The translations under genes and the position numbers were made by a program. Under the pieces are notes generated by a model, which saw nothing but the letters and a program-made list of their open reading frames with translations, ran no database searches and had not been told where the DNA came from. Positions 17,216 through 26,103 of a stretch of DNA of 46,391 bases are shown in pieces; within the stretch, counting starts at the first letter, position 1; every line of letters begins with the position of its first letter. Source of the stretch: CSBr16-58 sp051859825 (GTDB taxonomy: Bacteria > Bacteroidota > Bacteroidia > Flavobacteriales > Schleiferiaceae); contig JBHYFA010000010.1 of assembly GCA_051859825.1 (NCBI GenBank), positions 1 to 46,391 on the forward strand, read 5' to 3'.

Positions 17216-18235
17216 ATGAAAGAGGATAGACTTAGCCTTCCAACAAATCTCCTTGCCGCACTGGTGGGGCTTATCGTGTTTATTGGCAGTTTTCTCATTG
17301 GTTTTTCAGGCTCAACTTCTTGGCAATTTGGCTTAGCATTTGGACTTGGATTAGGGATATATTTAGCAATTCGGGCAATAACCAAATATGTTCTTTATCA
17401 ACAGGCGATGATGGTTCATCGGCAATTGGGGCTACACCGCTTACCCGCATTTTCCATTTTTGAAACCAAGGAGAAGCGAATTCGGGAAGAACTACAAACC
17501 CTTGACAGTGAGCGATTAGCAGAAATAAAAGAATTGAAAGAGCAGGAGAAATTTCGTCGTGAATTTTTAGGTAATATCAGTCATGAGTTAAAAACACCAA
17601 TATTTACCATTCAAGGCTACATCCTTACCTTGCTGGATGGAGCGATGGAAGAACCGGAGTTGGCTTCAAAATACCTCAATAGAGCCAGCAAGAGTATCGA
17701 ACGCATCAATAACATCCTGGAAGATTTGGACTTTATTACCAAATTAGAAGCTGGTGCAATGAGTGTTAAACCCGTACCTTATGATTTACACCGTCAGATT
17801 ATTGACATCTTCGACCAGATGGAACCCATCGCCGCAGAGAGAAAAGTTAAACTGAGCCTCATTCGCGATTACGACCCGCCTATCATGGTAAAGGCTGACC
17901 CCAAAAGAATTGAGCAAGTTCTTATCAACATCATTCAAAACGGAATCAAATACAGCAAAACGGAGGCGGGAAAAGTAGAAGTAAGTATCAGTGAGGGACC
18001 TCAAGTAATAAAAATTCTCATCACCGATAATGGTCTGGGTATATCGAAAACCGATCTTCCGCGTATATTTGAAAGATTCTACCGAGTGGAAAAGTCACGA
18101 GCACGAGATGCTGGTGGTTCGGGCTTGGGCTTAGCAATTGTAAAACACATCATGGAAGCGCACAAACAACGCATTGAAGTGCAGAGCGAAGAGGGAGTTG
18201 GATCTACGTTTTCTTTTACCTTAGCTAAAGCCTGA
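17216..18235 (+). CDS. PhoR-like sensor histidine kinase
   Basis: The 339-residue protein has two transmembrane helices (about 10-30 and 36-58), a short coiled linker, a HisKA domain with phospho-acceptor His123 in FLGNISHELKTP, and a HATPase domain with N-box NGIKYSK, DNGLGI, ERFYRVEKSR and GSGLGLAIVKHI. There is almost no extracytoplasmic domain, so it probably senses a membrane or cytoplasmic signal. No response regulator is adjacent: upstream is divergent TatD and downstream is convergent aroC. A -7 box with one mismatch (TACTTTAG) lies at 17187-17194. Confidence 0.94.
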   Translation: MKEDRLSLPTNLLAALVGLIVFIGSFLIGFSGSTSWQFGLAFGLGLGIYLAIRAITKYVLYQQAMMVHRQLGLHRLPAFSIFETKEKRIREELQTLDSERLAEIKELKEQEKFRREFLGNISHELKTPIFTIQGYILTLLDGAMEEPELASKYLNRASKSIERINNILEDLDFITKLEAGAMSVKPVPYDLHRQIIDIFDQMEPIAAERKVKLSLIRDYDPPIMVKADPKRIEQVLINIIQNGIKYSKTEAGKVEVSISEGPQVIKILITDNGLGISKTDLPRIFERFYRVEKSRARDAGGSGLGLAIVKHIMEAHKQRIEVQSEEGVGSTFSFTLAKA

Positions 18236-18260
18236 GTCGCTAAGGAACAAACTCAAGTTA

Positions 18261-19301
18261 TCAACTTAAGTCAGCAATCACAAAATACGTAAGCGCCTCC
18301 ACAATGGGCACTGCGCGTGGAACAACGCAGGGGTCGTGACGACCTTTAACGGGAAGTGTTGCTCCTCCCCCAGCTTTCGTAGGCATATTTTGCTCAATGC
18401 TAATGCTTGCCACGGGTTTAAAGGCCACATTGAAGCTGATATTTTCTCCGTTTGCAATACCGCCAACGATACCCCCACTGCGGTTTTCAATCATTTTTCC
18501 GTGGGAATCAAAAACATCGTTATGCTCGCTGCCTTTTAGTCGGGCGGCACCAAATCCCGCTCCGTACTCAAAGCCTTTCACCGCATTGATACTGAGCATA
18601 GCCATCCCCAATTGCGCGTGGAGCTTAGCGAATACCGGATCGCCTAAACCCGCAGGAACGCCTCGAACTTCGCAGTGGATAATGCCTCCCAAACTATCAC
18701 CTTCTCGGCGCGTTAGCTCCAGTAATTCAATCATTTTTTGCTCAGTGGCCGGGTGCGGACAGCGCAATAATGATGCATCAACTTGTTCTTGGGACGGAAA
18801 GAAGATTTCCGATTTGGGAACTGCAATACCGCCGACCTCCGAAACGTAGGCTCGAACTTCCACCTCGGGCAATAGATGCTTGGCTAATGCGCCGGCAACC
18901 ACCCAATTGGCCGTTTCACGTGCCGACGAACGTCCGCCACCTCGATGGTCGCGATGCCCGTACTTGGCTTCGTAGGTGGCATCTGCATGCCCCGGACGAT
19001 AAACGTCTTTAAGTTTATCGTAGTCTTTACTACGCGTATTGGTGTTTTCAAAGGAAAATGCGATGGGAGTACCCGTGGTTTTTCCTTCAAAAATACCCGA
19101 GTGAAATTGCACAATATCCGACTCTTTACGGGGAGTTGTAAGCGGATTTTGTCCGGGCTTACGTCGATCGCAGGCCGCTTGGATAGCCGCAAAGTCGATT
19201 TCAACACCCGCAGGAAATCCGTCCACCACTCCACCGATGCGTTCTCCGTGTGACTCTCCCCAGGTGTGAAGGCGTAATTTTGTCCCTAGCGTATTTGCCA
19301 T
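18261..19301 (-). CDS. aroC: Chorismate synthase
   Basis: The 346-residue protein has the family signatures GESHGERIGGVVDGFPAG, HRDHRGGGRSSARETA and a KAGGGATLPVKGRHDPC C-terminal block, all in order. It converts EPSP to chorismate with reduced FMN as cofactor, the last step of the shikimate pathway. It is the third gene of a recF-DUF721-aroC series with only 2 nt before it. Other shikimate genes are not in the window, so its place behind recF looks like chance operon assembly. Confidence 0.98.
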   Translation of the reverse strand: MANTLGTKLRLHTWGESHGERIGGVVDGFPAGVEIDFAAIQAACDRRKPGQNPLTTPRKESDIVQFHSGIFEGKTTGTPIAFSFENTNTRSKDYDKLKDVYRPGHADATYEAKYGHRDHRGGGRSSARETANWVVAGALAKHLLPEVEVRAYVSEVGGIAVPKSEIFFPSQEQVDASLLRCPHPATEQKMIELLELTRREGDSLGGIIHCEVRGVPAGLGDPVFAKLHAQLGMAMLSINAVKGFEYGAGFGAARLKGSEHNDVFDSHGKMIENRSGGIVGGIANGENISFNVAFKPVASISIEQNMPTKAGGGATLPVKGRHDPCVVPRAVPIVEALTYFVIADLS

Positions 19302-19303
19302 AT

Positions 19304-19591
19304 TTAGCGAATTACCACGTTATCAATCAAATCTAAATTAGTATGCTCCTTTAGGCGTTCAATAATGCGCGATCGCTGCATACTCAATTCGTACTTCAAG
19401 GCTCCCGACTGGATATGGATATACAGTTTTCTATTAAAAATGTAAATCTTTTCGGTGCGTCGAGCTACTGCCGGCCCCATAACTTCGTCCCAAGCAATGT
19501 ATATACGCTGGGCATCCATTTTATCTTTCCAGCCGTTTTCTCTAACAATCTGACTAATAACCTGTCCTATACCTTTTAAGTTTCCCTTCAT
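19304..19591 (-). CDS. DUF721 domain protein (DciA-like)
   Basis: This 95-residue basic protein matches the DUF721 pattern, with the WDEVMGPAVARRTEKIYIFNRKLYIHIQSGALKYEL core beginning near residue 29 (given in order, not contiguous with other motifs). DUF721 proteins include DciA, the ancestral loader of the replicative helicase DnaB. Location directly after recF, with a 4-bp start/stop overlap (19588-19591), supports a role in replication. Bacteroidota versions are short and their helicase-loading activity is inferred, not shown. Confidence 0.88.
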   Translation of the reverse strand: MKGNLKGIGQVISQIVRENGWKDKMDAQRIYIAWDEVMGPAVARRTEKIYIFNRKLYIHIQSGALKYELSMQRSRIIERLKEHTNLDLIDNVVIR

Positions 19592-20679
19592 GGCAATACC
19601 GTTTTAGCTTCCAACAAAATGGTATTTATTTCTTCATTGATTCCTTTTTCCAATTGCTGCACCCTCTCCGGATGAGTATCCGTGATAAAAACTTGGCCAA
19701 ACGAACCTCGACTCACATTTTCCACCATTTGTTGCACCCGTCGAGCATCGAGCTTATCAAAAATATCGTCGAGGAGTAAAATGGGTTTAAAGCCTTTACT
19801 GGCATACAAATAATCGTATTGCGCCAATTTTAGGGCAATAGAAAAAGTCTTTTGTTGTCCTTGCGAACCAAAGCGCTTTATGGATTTATCTTCCATCAAC
19901 AACTCCAAATCATCGCGATGAATACCGAAGGTAGTGTGTTCAATAGCCCGGTCTTTGGCAATTCTGCTTTGTAGTTGTTCAAGATACTTCTCCGGATCTA
20001 CTTTGGTTGCGTAATTCAAACTCACATTTTCGGCAGAATCGCTAATTGCGGCGTAATGCTGGGCTACGGAGTGGGCGAATTGTTGACAAAATTCCGCTCG
20101 CTTTCGAGAGAGTAACGCACCGGTTTCCGCCATTTGTATATCGTACACTTCGAGTAAACCAGGATCACTTACTCCATTGCGTAGAGCGGCATTGCGTTGT
20201 TTGAGCAGACTATGATAACGCACCAGATTATCCAAGTATAATGTATCGGTTTGGGAAAGTGTGGAATCCAAAAATTTCCGACGCGCTTCACTCCCTTCGA
20301 TGATTAAATCGCGATCTGCCGGACTGATCATCACCACGGGAATCAACCCCACGTGATCCATTAGTCGTTTATATTTTTCATCATTGCGCTTGAGAACCTT
20401 GCGACCTTCCCAAGCCAGGTGAATTCCTTCTTTGAGATTATCGTGAAGGTATTCGCCTTTGATACTCATCGAATTTTCACCGTGAAAAACGCTGTGAGAA
20501 TCCGAGGGGTTAAAGTAGCTTTTTCCGGTACTCAAGTAATAAATTGCATCGAGGATATTGGTTTTTCCAGCGCCGTTAGCACCACCAATAAAGTTGATTC
20601 GGCTACTAAAATCAAATTGTGCTTCGCGATAATTTTTAAAGTTCCAGAGGTACAGTTTCAGCAACGTCCATTCGTGCAT
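19588..20679 (-). CDS. recF: DNA replication and repair protein RecF
   Basis: The 363-residue SMC-like ATPase has Walker A GANGAGKT (33-40), a signature GSQGQQKTFSIALKLAQ split around residue 275, and Walker B ILLLDDIFDKLD. RecF works with RecO and RecR to load RecA at gaps; recR is present at 43.5 kb. A full -7 box (TACCTTTG on the minus strand, 20702-20709) lies 23 bp upstream of the ATG, so recF probably heads the operon with DUF721 and aroC. Confidence 0.97.
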   Translation of the reverse strand: MHEWTLLKLYLWNFKNYREAQFDFSSRINFIGGANGAGKTNILDAIYYLSTGKSYFNPSDSHSVFHGENSMSIKGEYLHDNLKEGIHLAWEGRKVLKRNDEKYKRLMDHVGLIPVVMISPADRDLIIEGSEARRKFLDSTLSQTDTLYLDNLVRYHSLLKQRNAALRNGVSDPGLLEVYDIQMAETGALLSRKRAEFCQQFAHSVAQHYAAISDSAENVSLNYATKVDPEKYLEQLQSRIAKDRAIEHTTFGIHRDDLELLMEDKSIKRFGSQGQQKTFSIALKLAQYDYLYASKGFKPILLLDDIFDKLDARRVQQMVENVSRGSFGQVFITDTHPERVQQLEKGINEEINTILLEAKTVLP

Positions 20680-20701
20680 AATCGGGGAAAAATTTAGAAT
20701 A

Positions 20702-20709
20702 CAAAGGTA
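20702..20709 (-). promoter_or_regulatory. -7 box for the recF-DUF721-aroC operon
   Basis: The minus strand reads TACCTTTG, a full TAnnTTTG match. The 185-bp gap between recF and lptD also holds the perfect palindrome GCAACGTTGC (20764-20773) and repeat copy 2. Confidence 0.55.
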
Positions 20710-20822
20710 ATGTAAAATAACCAGTCAGTGTTTACATATCAAGTCTATCCACAAAGTCCGTTAGCAACGTTGCGCTTAGATTGAAAACAGTGATAAACTT
20801 TAGTAAACTCCCTGATTTTCGG

Positions 20823-20863
20823 ATGAGCATAACGCCGTCATCGGACTTTCTAGACAGCCACTA
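20823..20863 (-). repeat. 41-bp dispersed repeat, copy 2 (1 nt after lptD stop)
   Basis: On the minus strand it starts TAGTGGCTGTCTAGAAAGTC and ends CGTTATGCTCAT, matching 15245-15285 at 34 of 41 positions. It begins 1 nt after the lptD stop codon. GGCTGTCTAGAAAGTC is close to the terminal repeat I recall for IS1182-family elements. Confidence 0.6.
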
Positions 20864-20864
20864 A

Positions 20865-23552
20865 CTAGAATCGTTGGCCAAAATCACCAATACCCCTCTG
20901 CCTCTCCAACTTCAAATCCTTAAACATTGGCGCTTTCACCCCAACGGTTAGCATATACATCTGCTGCACCCCAAAAGGAATCCATCTGCAATTGAGCTCC
21001 CAGCAATGCAAATCTTTGTAGATGTCAAATGATGTATATGTAAAACCACCATTGACCAAGTCAACCCCTGAGCTATATCCAATGCGCCAGGATTTGGTAA
21101 GGTTAACGTCGCCGCTAAAATCAAATGTTTGCGTAGAAACTGGTCCATCGGCAGTGAAATTTGTGCTGAGAATGTAGTTTAATCGAAGGTTCCAAGTAGT
21201 AGTGTAATCAACGTAATAATTAAGCAAGAAATAATTGGGGTCACCGGTGGTAAATGAACCAAATCCACTCTCAATATTCAGCGGATCAAAGGGATCCATG
21301 TTGGGTTGTTTGGCCGGATTTTCTTTTCCATCTGAAAGAAAATCAAAGGTTTTATTACTCAAACTTGTACTAACGTTGATATTGTTATTTACCGGACGGA
21401 GAAGCTGACCATTAACATTTATATTGTATTCATTTATCCGTACACCATTTTCATCCAAAGCATAAGGATCAAAGTTGCTTACAAAGTTGAAGGAGATCAG
21501 TCCTCTTAAAATTGAAGTACGAGCATTAATACCAACGTTACTCCATTTAAAAACTTCAGCGGCAAAATTATAATTAGCATTGATGCTAAAACCTTCTAGG
21601 AATTTGATTTTTACGCCATCGGTGGTATCCGAATCACCGCGAAGCTTCCCTTCTAGCAGGTTATCTATCCGAAAAGTGAGGGCTCCCCTCCTACCCGCAC
21701 CGGCAGAGCGTTCGAGTCCGGTGGCAAAACGATCAAACTGCCTCGTATCTCCTGCTTCGTTGATTTGCACTTCTTGATACATACCCCAGAATGGGTCGGC
21801 AAAATCCGGATTGTAAGCAAAACCTACCGTTGGTGTAATTACGTGGCGAAGACCTTGAATGGGGCCTTTCCTGTAACGCCATTGACCATAAATCTTAGTG
21901 GTTAAGTTTAGTCTAGTATTAAAATCTTGTGACATGAAAAAACCGTCTTGTCTTACGGTGTCCACGGCCATAGATTCGGTATTAAAGGAATAATCATTTC
22001 GATGAAAATGCCAACGATTATTGTAGGTAATATTTGGGCTAAGGGTAAAATATTTAAAAACGCGATAGTTTGCTTCAATAGGAATTACGTGACGAACTCC
22101 TGATCGAGAATTTCCCGCAAGAAAGTTGGGGTTTAACTCAAAATCGTCTAAGGTTGTTTCAATTCGATTGCGAAAGTTACCCGTGTAATTCAAATTAATT
22201 TTTTCGTACCAGGCAACTTTTCCGGTAAAAACCTTTCTTTTAAAAGGTTGAATCCGACTCATGTTTACGTTGAACGTTGGAAGATTTAAATTTAAAACTC
22301 CAGTTGCGTTGCTTTGGTCGTGTCCGGCCTGCACCGACATCATTAAAGGAAGGTTATTGAATGATTTATTTAGGTTTATGGAAGAGTTGAGCTGATTGGC
22401 CAAAAATGAATTGGGGTCTTGGGTTGCTAGCTGGTTAAAGCTCTGGGTAGCAATATTTACGTTTGCAGAAAATTGTAGATTCGGATTGGCCTTCGGGTCT
22501 TGCTGATGATTCCAGCGAATGGAGAAGTCGTTGGAGTTTTGAAAGGTTCCAAAATTAACGTATTCGGGTCTTCCTATGACAATACGGTTGTAGTCAAAGT
22601 TCAAGGTTCCTGTAAAACGATAACGCTGCGCATAATTCACGGTATTGAACAATCCGTAACCACCACGCGAAAAGATGTCGGTGCGAATGGTGTAGTCCCA
22701 ATAATCGCTAATTCCCAAATAAAAACCCCCATTTCGCAGGAAGTGACCACGCTCAAGACTAGATCCGTAGGCCGGAATCAATATACCCGATTTGCGTTCT
22801 TCCATGGTAGGAAAAAAACCAAAGGGAATAACCAACGGTGTGGGTAGTTCTAATACTTCTAGGTAGGTAGGACCGGTTACAATACGATCGTTAGGAATAA
22901 CTTTGGCTTTTTTAATCATTATTCGAAAATGCGGTGTTTCGTGACTACAGGTAGTGTATCCCATGTTGCTGATAAACATCACATCATCATCCATTTTCTT
23001 GGCTAAACGTCCCTGCATATACCCATCCCCCTCTTCAGCCAAAAGCATTTTGATGATGGCCTTTCCCGTATCGAAGTTGTAGCGAATGGTGTCGGTACGG
23101 TATTCTTTTCCACCTTCGGAAAAAATAGGTTTCTGCACGATATTCCCCAATGTATCATAAACGCCGGTAGCAAAAACCTCCTTATTTTTCATATCGATGG
23201 CCATGTAGCCAGCAGTCAATTTAATATCGCCATAAATGACCACTGCCTCGTTATAAAGGTAGGTCATTTCATTTCTCATATCGGTGATGATGGAATCTTT
23301 GGCGTCGGTATCGATAATTTCGTCGATGGCATTTGCATCTCTATATGCCTGTTCGCCTCTTGGTGGCGACTTCGGTTGAAGCGAATCCGTTGCTAGTGTA
23401 TCAGGCTGACTTACAGAATCAACGCCCATTTCACGCAAATGCTCAGGTAGTTTAGAAAGCGTGTCTGCTTGCTCAGGCTCAACTTGTCCAAAGAGTCCAA
23501 AGGAGAGTCCACAGATGGTCGTTAAGAAAAATAAGCGCAGAGCAGCCTGCAT
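20865..23552 (-). CDS. lptD: LPS-assembly protein LptD
   Basis: Starting at ATG 23552 (MQAALRLFF), the 895-residue protein has a signal peptide ending LFGQ, a periplasmic OstA-like jellyroll (about 90-210, with YLYNEAVVIYGDIKLTAGYM), and a large C-terminal barrel with the GFFPTMEERKSGILIPAYG and RGHFLRNGGFYLG blocks. It inserts lipopolysaccharide into the outer leaflet with LptE. The size and domain order fit Bacteroidota LptD. ATG 23618 would add 22 residues before the signal peptide and is rejected. A possible -7 box (TAGTTTTG, minus strand) lies at 23616-23623. Confidence 0.9.
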   Translation of the reverse strand: MQAALRLFFLTTICGLSFGLFGQVEPEQADTLSKLPEHLREMGVDSVSQPDTLATDSLQPKSPPRGEQAYRDANAIDEIIDTDAKDSIITDMRNEMTYLYNEAVVIYGDIKLTAGYMAIDMKNKEVFATGVYDTLGNIVQKPIFSEGGKEYRTDTIRYNFDTGKAIIKMLLAEEGDGYMQGRLAKKMDDDVMFISNMGYTTCSHETPHFRIMIKKAKVIPNDRIVTGPTYLEVLELPTPLVIPFGFFPTMEERKSGILIPAYGSSLERGHFLRNGGFYLGISDYWDYTIRTDIFSRGGYGLFNTVNYAQRYRFTGTLNFDYNRIVIGRPEYVNFGTFQNSNDFSIRWNHQQDPKANPNLQFSANVNIATQSFNQLATQDPNSFLANQLNSSINLNKSFNNLPLMMSVQAGHDQSNATGVLNLNLPTFNVNMSRIQPFKRKVFTGKVAWYEKINLNYTGNFRNRIETTLDDFELNPNFLAGNSRSGVRHVIPIEANYRVFKYFTLSPNITYNNRWHFHRNDYSFNTESMAVDTVRQDGFFMSQDFNTRLNLTTKIYGQWRYRKGPIQGLRHVITPTVGFAYNPDFADPFWGMYQEVQINEAGDTRQFDRFATGLERSAGAGRRGALTFRIDNLLEGKLRGDSDTTDGVKIKFLEGFSINANYNFAAEVFKWSNVGINARTSILRGLISFNFVSNFDPYALDENGVRINEYNINVNGQLLRPVNNNINVSTSLSNKTFDFLSDGKENPAKQPNMDPFDPLNIESGFGSFTTGDPNYFLLNYYVDYTTTWNLRLNYILSTNFTADGPVSTQTFDFSGDVNLTKSWRIGYSSGVDLVNGGFTYTSFDIYKDLHCWELNCRWIPFGVQQMYMLTVGVKAPMFKDLKLERQRGIGDFGQRF

Positions 23553-23701
23553 ACGTAAAAAGGCCTTATTTTTGTATTCGATTAGGAGATTGACCTCGTG
23601 CAGCCAATTTCGCGCCAAAACTACTTCATTACGGCAAACTACAGAACGCCTTTATTCTGTATTTGGCGTGTTCTAGTAAAATATTTTTTTAGCTAAGACG
23701 A

Positions 23702-24913
23702 ATGAACTTTAATACGAAAACCATTTTCTTCCTACTTCTGGCCATGCTTATTGGCATTCCAGGGTTTAATTTCACACCAAAATGGTTTAGTCCTGTTGGG
23801 GTAAAAAAAGTAGTGATAGATGCTGGTCATGGAGGAAAAGACCCTGGCAATTTAGGTACAGGCAGATATAAATCACGAGAAAAAGATGTAGCGCTGCAAG
23901 TTGCCCTAAAGCTTGGGAAATACATCAAAGAAAATCTCCCCGATGTTGAGGTAATTTATACCAGAACCAACGATCGCTTTGTAGAGTTACACGAACGTGC
24001 GGCCATTGCCAATCGCAACAAAGCTGACCTTTTTATATCTATTCACTGTGATGCATTCACCAACCCACAGGCTTTTGGCGCATCTTCTTACGTAATGGGG
24101 CAAGGTCAGGGGGATAAAAACATGCGTGTGGCCATTCAGGAAAATGCGGTGATATCGCTAGAGGAAAATTTCGAAGAAAAATATGAGGGCTTTGATCCCA
24201 GCAGGCCAGAGACGTACATTGCTTTGAGTTTGTATCAAAACGCTTATTTAGAGCAAAGTGTAACTTTTGCCCAAATGGTGCAAGATCAGTTTAGAACCAG
24301 GGCAAAACGCAGAGACCGTGGGGTGAAGCAGCAGCCTTTAGTCGTTACTAGTAGAACCGCCATGCCTGCCGTACTAATTGAACTAGGTTTTCTTACCAAC
24401 AAAAATGAAGAAGACTTTTTGCAGAGTGAATCAGGACAAAACATCTTGGCTTCTGCAATTTTCCGCGCTTTCCGTTCCTACAAAGAGCAAAAAGAAAATA
24501 TCGACGCAATAAACACTACCCAGTCGCTTCCAAGAAGCAAACCGATTTTTGCCGATGAAGAAGAGTTATCGGCTGAAAATGAAACTCAAGCCGAAGAAAA
24601 TAAAGATGATAGTAGTATTGATGCTAAGGAAAACCCTTCTCTATATTTCGCTGTTCAAATCTCAGTTTCAAGCAGAAATTTAGAATTAAAACCAGAAAAT
24701 TTCGGCGGACTTTCGGAAGTGCACCAAGAACCAATGGGAAATTTATTTCGCTATTTACACGGTCGTTTTCCTACTCACAAAGAAGCTTCAATGGCCAAAA
24801 AACTTTGTATTCAAGTAGGTTATAAAGACGCGTATATTGTTGCATATCATCTAGGTGAGCGCATTAGTATTGAAGAGGCATTAAAGATTGAAAAAAAAAT
24901 GCAAGGTCGATAA
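23702..24913 (+). CDS. N-acetylmuramoyl-L-alanine amidase with SPOR-like C-terminus
   Basis: The 403-residue protein has an N-terminal signal or anchor helix, then an Amidase_3 domain (about 35-265) with the zinc motifs DAGHGGKDPG, a REKD helix with the second ligand Glu, and ISIHCDAF. A Glu/Asp-rich linker (about 275-305) leads to a SPOR-like domain (about 310-395; YFAVQIS at the start and DAYIVAYHLGERI at the end). It cleaves the amide bond between MurNAc and the stem peptide during cell division; SPOR domains bind glycan strands stripped of peptides. It is divergent from lptD and followed by an MlaD gene. Confidence 0.94.
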   Translation: MNFNTKTIFFLLLAMLIGIPGFNFTPKWFSPVGVKKVVIDAGHGGKDPGNLGTGRYKSREKDVALQVALKLGKYIKENLPDVEVIYTRTNDRFVELHERAAIANRNKADLFISIHCDAFTNPQAFGASSYVMGQGQGDKNMRVAIQENAVISLEENFEEKYEGFDPSRPETYIALSLYQNAYLEQSVTFAQMVQDQFRTRAKRRDRGVKQQPLVVTSRTAMPAVLIELGFLTNKNEEDFLQSESGQNILASAIFRAFRSYKEQKENIDAINTTQSLPRSKPIFADEEELSAENETQAEENKDDSSIDAKENPSLYFAVQISVSSRNLELKPENFGGLSEVHQEPMGNLFRYLHGRFPTHKEASMAKKLCIQVGYKDAYIVAYHLGERISIEEALKIEKKMQGR

Positions 24914-25032
24914 ATTAAATCGTACTTTCGCAGTTCGCAGTGAGTAAATTATTTAACTGTGAATAACATTTTTTAGGACAACAAAATTGTGCTCAACGAT
25001 GCGCAAGTAAGTAAAATCTATTTTTACGAATA

Positions 25033-26067
25033 ATGAAGTACTCCAAAGAACTAATTGCCGGAATCATTGCTTTATCCGCTATTTTCCTCATGTATTGGGG
25101 CGCCAATTTTCTTAAAGGTTCCGATATTTTTTCTAAAAGCACCACACTCTATGCTGTTTATCCCAAAGTTGATGGTTTAACCACGAGTCAGCCTGTCATT
25201 ATCAGCGGCTTCAACGTAGGGATGATTTCTGGAATGTATTTCCATCCACGCCTCGACGGATCGGTCGTAGTTGAATTGAAAATCAATACCGAGTATCCTC
25301 TTTCAACCAACACCATTGCTCGCATTACCAGTACAGATTTTTTGGGTGGTAAAGCCATTGAACTCATTCCCGGTGATAATGGTATTGCTATTCAGAGTGG
25401 TGACACCCTTATCCCGGAAATCACCCTCAGTATTTCTGAGGAAGTAAACCTTCAAGTTTTACCATTAAAAAACAAAATTGAAAAGCTCTTAGGCTCGGTT
25501 GACACCATCTTGACGCTCACCTCGGAAATTTTCACTGAAAACTTTAAAGACAATATTGAAACTTCTATTGGCTCGCTAAGAAACACTTTTGCAAGCTTAG
25601 AAGCCTCCTCAAGGTCTTTTGAAAATTTAATGTCTGACAATGAAGAAACCCTTACACGTACGATTGAAGATGTTGGCGCAGTTTCACACACATTAAGAGA
25701 AAACAAGTTAAATCTGGATAAAATCGCTAAGAATTTAGCCGCGGTTTCCGACTCACTCATCGAAAGTAACCCAGGAGAAGCATTCCGTTCACTAACATCA
25801 ACCTTGGTGAATTTCAATCAATTGTTAGAACGAATTGAACAAGGTGAAGGTAATTTAGGTTTACTTCTAAACAGTGAAGAACTCTACAACAATCTGGAAC
25901 TTGCTAGTCAACGAGCAAATTTATTACTGCTCGATATGAAGCTCAATCCTAAGCGATACGTCGGGTTTTCATTATTTGGTCGCTCAAAAGAATTTGATTC
26001 AGAGGCTGTACATCAGCGCGATAAAGAAGATCGGAAGAAAATGGAGGAAAAGCGAAGTCAAGACTAA
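25033..26067 (+). CDS. MlaD/MCE family lipid-transport protein
   Basis: The 344-residue protein has one N-terminal transmembrane helix (about 7-27) and an MCE domain (about 35-120) with YPKVDGLTTSQPVIISGFNVG and TDFLGGKAIELIPG segments. A long helical tail follows, rich in heptad-like Leu/Ile and including PLKNKIEKLLGSVDTIL. MlaD homologues form hexameric rings that shuttle phospholipids between inner and outer membranes. The MlaE/MlaF permease and ATPase are not in the window. The link with lptD and the amidase suggests an envelope-maintenance locus. Confidence 0.92.
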   Translation: MKYSKELIAGIIALSAIFLMYWGANFLKGSDIFSKSTTLYAVYPKVDGLTTSQPVIISGFNVGMISGMYFHPRLDGSVVVELKINTEYPLSTNTIARITSTDFLGGKAIELIPGDNGIAIQSGDTLIPEITLSISEEVNLQVLPLKNKIEKLLGSVDTILTLTSEIFTENFKDNIETSIGSLRNTFASLEASSRSFENLMSDNEETLTRTIEDVGAVSHTLRENKLNLDKIAKNLAAVSDSLIESNPGEAFRSLTSTLVNFNQLLERIEQGEGNLGLLLNSEELYNNLELASQRANLLLLDMKLNPKRYVGFSLFGRSKEFDSEAVHQRDKEDRKKMEEKRSQD

Positions 26068-26103
26068 AGCTTTTTATCACCAACGAATAAATACTCGGAG
26101 ATT

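Noticed and set aside
18397..18849. Plus-strand open frame of 150 codons
   Set aside because: It is antisense to aroC, whose signatures are complete; composition is proline/serine-rich without family features.
20680..20864. Region between recF and lptD considered as a replication origin
   Set aside because: It has one 10-bp palindrome and no cluster of DnaA boxes; dnaA is not nearby, and the gap is explained by a promoter and a repeat.
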